Source of the DNA: Chrysosporum bergii ANA360D
GTDB lineage: Bacteria > Cyanobacteriota > Cyanobacteriia > Cyanobacteriales > Nostocaceae
Assembly (NCBI RefSeq): GCF_029891735.1
Contig: NZ_JANQDH010000090.1
Location: 62,001 to 126,000 of the forward strand
DNA length: 64,000 bases
Reading direction: 5' to 3'
Translations under genes and position numbers: made by a program
Notes under the pieces: generated by a model
Database searches by the model: none
Told to the model about the DNA's origin: nothing
What the model saw: only the letters and a program-made list of their open reading frames with translations
Part shown: piece by piece, positions 58,159 through 64,000 of the stretch
How positions within the stretch are numbered: position 1 is the stretch's first letter
How the letters are laid out: every line of letters begins with the position of its first letter

Positions 58159-59070
58159 ATGATAAATTTTGGGCTGAACTCAGCCAGCGTTCTGGCTCAG
58201 GTCAATTTTGGGACTAACTCAGCCAGTATTTTAGGGATTTTCCTGGCTGTGTCTGGGGCAGCGCTGTATTTTCTCCGCACTGTGCGTCCAGAACTGTCAC
58301 GAGATCAGGATATATTTTTTGCGGCAGTGGGTTTACTCTGCGGCTTTATTCTCATTTTCCAAGGATGGCGGTTAGACCCAATTTTGCAATTTAATCAACT
58401 GCTTTTGGTTGGATCGGCTGTGTTTTTTGCCGTGGAAAGTATCCGCTTGCGAGGTATAGCTACTCAACAAGCTAAACGCAACACTCCCATTGTGGATGAA
58501 GAGCGAGAAGTGAGCAGAAATTATTCTTACAATCGCAGGGGAGGATATGAGGCTGAAGTGGAGGGGGATTTAGAACCACTGCCTTATGAGGAAGAAGAAC
58601 CGCCCGTCCGTCCTCGGATTCGCGGTACTAGGGATACTCGTTCTGCTTATGATGACTACTATGAGGATGAACCACCGCGCCGCCCAGAACGCCGCAGCAG
58701 TAAGGTGAGACCAGAAACCAAAGAAAGAAAGCGTCGTCCCAGTTCTGGTCCTTCTGTAGGTCGCAGTCCTGAAGGTTTTAAACCGGAAGATTGGAGTTCT
58801 TCTCCTAGGGAAGTTGATGATCGGGGGGGTCCTAGTGGAGAAGTGAGAAAATCTTCCCCTCGTGGCACAAATAGACCACCACGCCCAGATACTCGTGACC
58901 AGGATATCTCTTCTCGACCCAGAAAGCGCCGCCCACCTGCTGACTCGGCTTCCCCAAGACTAGGTGAGGATGATGATGTCATACCAACTGAATATGTGCC
59001 ATATAACCCAATTGATAAGCCCAATCAGAGGCCGGATAATTCCTCTGACTTTGATGATGGTATGATTTGA
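58159..59070 (+). CDS. Ycf66 family membrane protein
   Basis: 303 residues. Three hydrophobic segments (about 22-42, 52-70, 78-95) carry the Ycf66 pattern SASILGIFLAVSGAALYFLR, then FFAAVGLLCGFILIFQGWRL and DPILQFNQLLLVG. From residue 100 on the protein is a long, highly charged R/P/E/D-rich disordered tail (for example RRPERRSSKVRPETKERKRR). The function is unknown; the family is conserved in cyanobacteria and some plastids and is often next to psbX, as here. Its stop overlaps the possible TTG start of the next gene. Confidence 0.88.
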   Translation: MINFGLNSASVLAQVNFGTNSASILGIFLAVSGAALYFLRTVRPELSRDQDIFFAAVGLLCGFILIFQGWRLDPILQFNQLLLVGSAVFFAVESIRLRGIATQQAKRNTPIVDEEREVSRNYSYNRRGGYEAEVEGDLEPLPYEEEEPPVRPRIRGTRDTRSAYDDYYEDEPPRRPERRSSKVRPETKERKRRPSSGPSVGRSPEGFKPEDWSSSPREVDDRGGPSGEVRKSSPRGTNRPPRPDTRDQDISSRPRKRRPPADSASPRLGEDDDVIPTEYVPYNPIDKPNQRPDNSSDFDDGMI

Positions 59071-59660
59071 GGCGATGGAAAACAATTGAGGTGAAAAGAG
59101 TTACGCCTAGATTTTGGCTCCAAAAACCAATTTATTGGAGCCTGATGCTGAGTGTTGGTAGTGTATTATTATCTTGCAGTTCTGATGAAATACCCATTGG
59201 GTCTAATTCCCTCAACACTCGCTATGCTGAGGAGCAACCAGCATTAAGTGGAAATGGTCGTTTTTTAGCGTTTGTATCTCATCGTAATGGTAGTCACCAA
59301 CTGTTGGTTTATGATTTGATAGAAAAACGCTTGGTTAGAACACCAGGGTTGAATAGACCCCGAACAATTGCTGAAAGTCCGAGTTTGAGTTATAACGGGC
59401 GTTACATTGCTTATCTAACCAGTGACCAGGGTAGACCTGTGGTGGGACTTTATGATCGCGCCTCCCAAAAGTCACAAATTATAACTCCCACTTATCGCGG
59501 TTGGATCAAAAATCCTGGCATTAGCCCAGATGGACGTTATGTTGTTTTTGAAACTGCTAGCCGTGGTCAGTGGGATATTGAAGTTTTAGACCGGGGACCG
59601 AATATTGAGTTAGATATTCCTAATGGTGCGAGTGTGAGTGTCTCTCCCCCATTGCCATAG
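59067..59660 (+). CDS. TolB-like (PD40) lipoprotein, first of a tandem pair
   Basis: 197 residues from TTG 59067, or 189 from GTG 59091; the second gives a cleaner signal peptide (hydrophobic core then VLLSC, a lipobox). Three PD40 beta-propeller units follow, each with the pattern SxNGRFLAFVS, LSYNGRYIAYLTSDQGRPVV and ISPDGRYVVFETASRGQWDI. Three units cannot close a propeller, so it may act as part of a larger assembly. The last codon lies inside the left end of a small inverted-repeat element (59657-59767). Related to the next gene. Confidence 0.75.
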   Translation: MRRWKTIEVKRVTPRFWLQKPIYWSLMLSVGSVLLSCSSDEIPIGSNSLNTRYAEEQPALSGNGRFLAFVSHRNGSHQLLVYDLIEKRLVRTPGLNRPRTIAESPSLSYNGRYIAYLTSDQGRPVVGLYDRASQKSQIITPTYRGWIKNPGISPDGRYVVFETASRGQWDIEVLDRGPNIELDIPNGASVSVSPPLP

Positions 59661-59767
59661 TCATAAGCTGTTACGCATTTCATGAAGTATACTCGAACTA
59701 TGCCTGCACTACATATGTTGATGAAATACAGATTATTGGATTTAGCAGCACAATAGCTTATGACCAT
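59657..59767. mobile_element. small inverted-repeat element between tandem paralogues
   Basis: 111 bp bounded by ATAGTCATAAGCT (59657-59669) and AGCTTATGACCAT (59755-59767), inverted repeats matching at 12 of 13 positions. No coding capacity. It supplies the TAG stop of the first TolB-like gene and ends just before the second. A MITE-type element is the best guess; only one copy is in the window. Confidence 0.6.
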
Positions 59768-59781
59768 TGACTGATGAGCAA

Positions 59782-60300
59782 ATGAGTTATAACAATATTT
59801 TTTTACCTATATTAGTTGCTGGCTTGGGCTTGTTGGGGGGCTGTGTTGGCTATCCTCGTTTAGTGAATTATTCCTTTGATCCTAGTGGTCGCAGTCTTAA
59901 TAGTCCATCTGCGGAACTTAACCCCCAGACTTCCGGGAGATATATTGTTTTTACCAGCGATCGCCGGGGTAGCCAAGATGTTTATATGTTTGATACCTTA
60001 ACTCGTAGTTTGGTAGATTTACCAGGTTTAAATTCTTTAGATACTATCGCCTCTCATCCTAGCGTGGCTGAAAATGGTCGCTACATTGTTTTTGTTGCTA
60101 GTCGTCAGGGACGGTCTACTATTTTGCTCTATGACCGAGAAACCAGACAATCAAGAAATTTAACTAATAACTTGCCGGCAGAAGTCCGCCACCCTAGCAT
60201 TAGCGCTGATGGTCAACGGATTGCTTTTGAGTATAGTAACAATGGGCAATGGGATATTTTAGTTTATGAACAATCTGGGCAAAGGTTAAATATGCCTTAA
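59782..60300 (+). CDS. TolB-like (PD40) lipoprotein, second of a tandem pair
   Basis: 172 residues from ATG 59782 (MSYNNIFLPILVAGLGLLGG, then C). The signal sequence ends in a lipobox-like LGGC, so it is probably lipid-anchored. Three PD40 units follow: LNPQTSGRYIVFTSDRRGSQ, VAENGRYIVFVASRQGRSTI and ISADGQRIAFEYSNNGQWDI. It is a clear paralogue of the preceding gene with matching unit order. A TTG at 59767 would start inside the inverted-repeat element and is less likely. The role is unknown; envelope or protein-interaction function is inferred. Confidence 0.78.
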   Translation: MSYNNIFLPILVAGLGLLGGCVGYPRLVNYSFDPSGRSLNSPSAELNPQTSGRYIVFTSDRRGSQDVYMFDTLTRSLVDLPGLNSLDTIASHPSVAENGRYIVFVASRQGRSTILLYDRETRQSRNLTNNLPAEVRHPSISADGQRIAFEYSNNGQWDILVYEQSGQRLNMP

Positions 60301-60380
60301 AATTCCGGTTAGGGGCGAGAAGTGAACGCCTCAAGGCTGGTATTCTAATTTCTTCTCTCCCCATCCCCAGTGGTGACTTT

Positions 60381-61388
60381 CTACTTTTTATTTTCTAGTT
60401 CTTGCTGTACAGATTCGATAAGCGATCGCACTTGTTGAGTACCTTGGGAGGGTTCAAAGGATAATGGGAATTTACCCCGGATGATCATCCGCAAACCAAG
60501 GGGTGCAAGACTGAGTAATCCTTTGAGGTCGCGAAAGTAGTTACCAACTACTTGTATTCCAAATTGACGTTCATCGATCCAACCACCTTGTTTAACCAAA
60601 TCTACTAATACTTTACGGTGGCGAATTGAGCGACTGTCTTGAGCTTGTTTACGTTCTAGAATTTCCTGTTTGATTTTGGTGATTTGCTGTAATGGTGCTA
60701 CCTCCATGGGACAAACTGAGTCACAATAAAGACAACGGGTACAACCCCAAACCCCTTGAGTACCCTGGTTATAAGTTTCTAAGCGTTTTTCAGTTTCACT
60801 ATCACGAGAGTCGGCTACCATACGATAGGCTTTAGCCAAAGCGTGGGGTCCAACAAAATCTGAATTAATTTCACGGGCATTACATTCAGAATAACAAGCA
60901 CCACACATGATACAATTACCTGTCTGATCAAGACGCGATCGCTCCAGTGGCGTTTGTAAAAATTCCCTTTCTGGAACTTGTCGCGCTGCTGTACTAACAT
61001 AAGGAGCTACTGCATCCAGATGATGCCAAAAACTACTCATCTCCACCACCAAATCTTTAATTACGGGCATATTACCGAGGGGAGCTACTGTAATTTCTCT
61101 AATATTATTGGCGTTATTCTCCACATCCGGGATTTGTGGTAGTCTGGCCAGTTCACTACCAACATTTTCCTTACAAGCTAAAGCTGAACGCCCATTGATT
61201 CGCATAGCACAGCTACCACAAATGGTATTGCGACAATTTTTGCGAAAAGCTAGTGTTCCATCTTGTTCCCATTTAATTCGATTCAGGCAATCTAGGATTG
61301 TATTGCCAGCATCTACCTCTAAAAGGTAAGTTTGTACAACAGGAGAAGAATTATGTTGCTGCCGAATGATCTTAAATAGAACTTCCAT
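60381..61388 (-). CDS. sdhB: succinate dehydrogenase / fumarate reductase iron-sulfur subunit
   Basis: 335 residues from ATG 61388 (MEVLFKIIRQQHNSSPVVQT); a start five codons upstream at 61403 is also open. The N-terminal [2Fe-2S] ferredoxin domain has CRNTICGSCAMRINGRSALAC. The C-terminal part has the [4Fe-4S]/[3Fe-4S] cysteines CIMCGACYSEC and CTRCLYCDSVCPMEVAPLQQ. It carries electrons from SdhA to the quinone pool on the respiratory side of the thylakoid. sdhA is not adjacent, which is usual in cyanobacteria. Confidence 0.93.
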   Translation of the reverse strand: MEVLFKIIRQQHNSSPVVQTYLLEVDAGNTILDCLNRIKWEQDGTLAFRKNCRNTICGSCAMRINGRSALACKENVGSELARLPQIPDVENNANNIREITVAPLGNMPVIKDLVVEMSSFWHHLDAVAPYVSTAARQVPEREFLQTPLERSRLDQTGNCIMCGACYSECNAREINSDFVGPHALAKAYRMVADSRDSETEKRLETYNQGTQGVWGCTRCLYCDSVCPMEVAPLQQITKIKQEILERKQAQDSRSIRHRKVLVDLVKQGGWIDERQFGIQVVGNYFRDLKGLLSLAPLGLRMIIRGKFPLSFEPSQGTQQVRSLIESVQQELENKK

Positions 61389-62786
61389 CATCACCAACCA
61401 CAATCTAAAAATTACATCATCAGCCTGAGAAATCGTGAGTCAAAGCTGGTGGTTGCACAAATTGAGCTATACTCTGGTTAACCCCAATACCCGTCCCACT
61501 GTTAATAGGCTGATGCTCAAAGAGCAAGTGATTCTAGTTTAAGGATAACCATTCAAATTTAATTTGCAGAACTGGTATAAGTGAGATTATTGTCAAGCTC
61601 TAAAACCAAAGGCAAATAACCTAATGGTGGCGACAGCATTTAACTAACTTGTTGGGGACTAGAAGCGGGAGTAGGGTCATGGGCAAAAAACTTGCCTTGA
61701 TTTTTGGTATGGCAAAGATATGCCCACTAAATTGGTTAATGTTTCTCAATAAATCTTGGTTTTAATAGTAATGGCAGCAAATGCCTAGGAAAATTCCTGA
61801 TCTAGTGACAAAAGGTGAATTTTTTGTGGCTCAGTCACTGCTCAAGCTGTTGATTAACTCAGACGTGAGCATGGAGCATTTGCAAGATAGGGTAAGATTT
61901 ATTCTTCCCACAGACAGACGTATATAATAGCTGTTTGGTTTTTGTCTGGTGAGAATAAACCAGCAAGAGAATCCTGTCTTGGTTTTGTCTCTAGGAAATC
62001 CAGCAAATTTAGGATTTAAACTCAGTTGTCAAAACTGGTGGTGGAGTAAATTTAGATTAATTTTTATAAAAGCTATCCTGTAATACTCTCTAAGGCAATA
62101 AACTAGAGGGAAAATACAGACAGATTTTTACCCTACCACGGTTAGATATGAAAATTAAAGTCTAGTAGGAAGTTAAATTCAAAACTAAACAATTATTTTG
62201 CTATTATTAATTCATGCTAGTATTTAATATGAAATTACGAAGTAACAAATCCAGTCCCAATAGCTGCACAAGCAGGGCTGATCCTGCTTTGTTGGTTCGT
62301 AATGTAGAGACCATAAAATTCACGTCTCTACAGGCAGGACAAAGGTGTATGTCCGTTAGAGCCTATTCAAATACTATGCTGTCCTCAGCTGGAGAGTCAG
62401 AGTAGGGAAAACCCAACAACTCAAGGGCAATAAAGGCCAGCAGTGAAAGTTGAAAGCCTACAATTTATTGAGTCTACAACTTATTTGTACTAGGACTCAA
62501 ACAACTTGTGAAGGTGGCTGAAAGTTACACCGCTACAGTAGCGCCGAAAAAGAAAATCAATTGATTTTCCATGGCGAGTAATGGTTAAAAGTGCCGTAAA
62601 ATCACCAAAATTAATGTTTGTGGACACCATGACCTTAAATCTGTTGTGGGTGACCATGGCATAGGTGCTTGTAGCTCAACCTATAAACAGGAATTTATCT
62701 GTCACCCTAGGGTCATGAGTAGTCAAATACTGGCATGAAACAAAATCGTTTATCAGTTTGGAGAGAGTAAGGAAAATTTGAGCGTA
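61389..62786. promoter_or_regulatory. 1.4-kb gene-free region upstream of cyAbrB gene
   Basis: No ORF here looks like protein; a 63-codon ORF at 62214 is low-complexity and crosses repeats. Features seen: AGCAGG/CCTGCT hairpin (62271-62288), GTAGAGAC/GTCTCTAC inverted repeat (62304-62331), CGCTACAGTAGCG (62531-62543) and the perfect 18-bp palindrome GAAAATCAATTGATTTTC (62552-62569). The last two are about 220-255 bases before the regulator gene. A long leader, an antisense or a small RNA gene is possible. Confidence 0.5.
62304..62331. repeat. TAGAGAC-type inverted repeat
   Basis: GTAGAGAC (62304-62311) and GTCTCTAC (62324-62331) pair perfectly. A related imperfect pair lies at 57583-57618. 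Short TAGAGAC palindromes are dispersed repeats in Nostocales. Confidence 0.65.
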
Positions 62787-63224
62787 ATGACTGAAACAGC
62801 AACCGCACCATTAACGGGAAAAGCATTGCTTGCTAAGGTAAAAGAACTGTCTAATTTACCACGCCGGGAAAGAGCCAAGCAGTGCGGCTATTACACTGTT
62901 ACTAAGAATAATCAAGTACGTGTCAACCTCACAGATTTTTATGATGCTTTATTATCGGCTAGAGGAATTCCCCTCAGTCCAGAAGCACCTAAAGATGGTC
63001 GTGGTCGTGAACCGACATATCGGGTGAGTGTTCATCAAAACGGTCAAATTGTTATTGGTGCTACCTACACTAAAGCAATGAATTTAAAGCCGGGAGATGA
63101 GTTTGAAATTAGATTAGGCTATAAGCACATTCACCTAATTCAACTGGGGGAAACTGATAAAAAAGCCACTTCAGCCAATATAGATTCTGAAGACTCAGAT
63201 GAGGATTTGGAAGACGAAGAGTAA
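62787..63224 (+). CDS. calA: AbrB-like transcriptional regulator (cyAbrB, CalA-type)
   Basis: 145 residues from ATG 62787 (MTETATAPLTGKALLAKVKE); a TTG three codons upstream is also possible, with AAGGA before both. It contains the conserved cyAbrB core: LPRRERAKQCGYYTVTKNNQ, VRVNLTDFYDALLSARGIPL, GRGREPTYRVSVHQNGQIVI and GATYTKAMNLKPGDEFEI, the last being the AbrB DNA-binding fold at the C-terminal half. An acidic tail follows. cyAbrB proteins regulate carbon/nitrogen balance, heterocyst genes and hydrogenase. Two paralogues exist per genome; choice of calA (cyAbrB1) is likely but not certain. Confidence 0.85.
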   Translation: MTETATAPLTGKALLAKVKELSNLPRRERAKQCGYYTVTKNNQVRVNLTDFYDALLSARGIPLSPEAPKDGRGREPTYRVSVHQNGQIVIGATYTKAMNLKPGDEFEIRLGYKHIHLIQLGETDKKATSANIDSEDSDEDLEDEE

Positions 63225-63420
63225 ATTTAAAGTCGAGGCTTTGTAATTTATTCCCACTACTTGAGTAATTTTGACATCTTTAAAAATACGATTAGATTCC
63301 TTGTAGAAGTGAGAGACTTGGAGCAAGTCTTGATTAACCAGCAAGTAATCTATCGTGTTTTTTTTGTGTCTATTTTGCTTTACATTTAGTCAACCCATAG
63401 TTAATACCCTGAAAAAATTT

Positions 63421-64000
63421 ATGGTGATGACATTTTTTATTAGCTGGATCGGGTGTTGGTTACCCATAGCAGCGGTAATAGCAATTACATTTAATTGGCA
63501 ACCAAGTAAACCTTTACAGCCTGAACAAAAATTACCTTTATTGGTGCCACTTTACCTATTAGCTCCCTTGGTTCTTTGGGGAGTTATTTGGAAATACCAT
63601 CAATCTTTTTTAGATTATGGCTTGGTGGGAAATGTGGCTATGGTGAGTTCCTTTGCTCTGGGTTTTGGTTTAGGAGTAATTAGCTTAGGAATTATGTTTA
63701 CTTGCCAAGTTTGGCTAGGGTGGTGCTATTTGGAAAAGTCAAATATAAAGTTGATCCCGTCAATATTGCCATCTATTTTATTAATAGCGTTGTTAGTGGG
63801 AGGGATAGAAGAGTTAGTTTTTCGTGGTTTTTTGTTAACTGAATTACAGCGTAGTTACTCGGTTTGGGTAGCAGCAGTTATTTCTAGCTTGATTTTTGCT
63901 CTTTTACACTTAGTATGGGAGCAACGGGAAACTATACCTCAACTACCAGGGTTGTGGCTGATGGGAATGATGCTGGTGTTAGCTAGAATTGCTGATGGTG
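63421..64000 (+). CDS. CPBP family intramembrane metalloprotease, 3' part outside window
   Basis: 193 codons from ATG 63421 (or 63427) to the window edge. Several membrane helices are visible. The CPBP (Abi/CAAX protease) motifs are present: EExxxR in GGIEELVFRGFLLTEL and the F-x-x-x-H motif in FALLHLVWE. These supply the glutamates and histidine that bind the catalytic metal. A third motif is expected after the cut. Roles include peptide-bond cleavage in the membrane and bacteriocin immunity; the substrate is unknown. Confidence 0.85.
   Translation, partial: MVMTFFISWIGCWLPIAAVIAITFNWQPSKPLQPEQKLPLLVPLYLLAPLVLWGVIWKYHQSFLDYGLVGNVAMVSSFALGFGLGVISLGIMFTCQVWLGWCYLEKSNIKLIPSILPSILLIALLVGGIEELVFRGFLLTELQRSYSVWVAAVISSLIFALLHLVWEQRETIPQLPGLWLMGMMLVLARIADG

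Noticed and set aside
62214-62405. 63-residue ORF upstream of the cyAbrB gene
   Set aside because: It spans two hairpin repeats, has biased composition and no ribosome site.
1-64000. CRISPR array
   Set aside because: No series of regularly spaced repeats was seen; the only tandem repeat is the 57-bp unit inside the AlbA_2 gene.

Overview
The window looks like chromosome of a filamentous, probably heterocyst-forming cyanobacterium of the order Nostocales. The reasons are the frequent GCGATCGC (HIP1-type) octamers, the photosystem II gene psbX next to a Ycf66-family gene, a cyAbrB regulator, a complete mycosporine-like amino acid cluster, and a full hmp locus of the kind that controls hormogonium motility in Nostoc punctiforme. 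The species cannot be fixed from sequence alone.

Layout. 1-831 is the 5' part of a group 2 sigma factor gene that leaves the window. 1301-3140 is lipA-gpsA (minus strand), followed by tRNA-Pro(CGG) at 3246-3319 with its own promoter. From the tRNA to about 8950 lies a variable, partly decayed defence region: an AlbA_2/ATPase regulator-like gene with an internal 57-bp tandem repeat, a broken hsdM start with an in-frame TGA, an intact GmrSD-like DUF262/DUF1524 nuclease gene, a stub of a PIN gene, a stub resembling hsdR, and the tail of a TnpB transposase. Next comes mysA-mysB-mysC-mysD (9544-14218), the whole route from a sedoheptulose 7-phosphate-type precursor to a disubstituted MAA such as shinorine or porphyra-334.

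14198-22325 is almost all minus strand: DUF3122 and DUF1499 proteins, a WcaF-like acyltransferase, the sulfate transporter genes cysW-cysT-sbpA (no cysA nearby), and uppS-cdaA-lysA, which joins undecaprenyl-PP synthesis, c-di-AMP synthesis and meso-DAP decarboxylation. Then rimI, clpC with a near-consensus promoter and a terminator, a small orphan antitoxin-like ORF, a YhdJ-like DNA adenine methylase, a metallophosphoesterase, a lipid kinase, hemC, glgA, a peptidoglycan-binding protein and wecB. Two copies of a roughly 105-bp MITE-like element lie at 27267 and 34937, the second directly against the wecB start codon.

36064-50125 is a motility region: a pilT-like gene, a two-part KaiB-like protein gene, then hmpE (CheA), hmpD (MCP), hmpC (CheW), hmpB (CheY) and hmpA (PatA-like) on the minus strand, and divergent hmpF. 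Together they form a chemotaxis-type circuit steering type IV pili.

50132-63224 is mostly housekeeping: tilS, ccsA, a DUF3352 protein, chorismate lyase, tRNA-Leu(GAG), accC, a YggT protein, psbX, a Ycf66 protein, two tandem TolB-like lipoproteins separated by a small inverted-repeat element, sdhB, a 1.4-kb gene-free stretch and a cyAbrB (calA-like) gene. The window ends inside a CPBP membrane protease gene. No CRISPR array, rRNA or prophage was seen. The likeliest novelty lies in the tRNA-Pro defence region and the PilT/KaiB-like pair; the rest matches known families.
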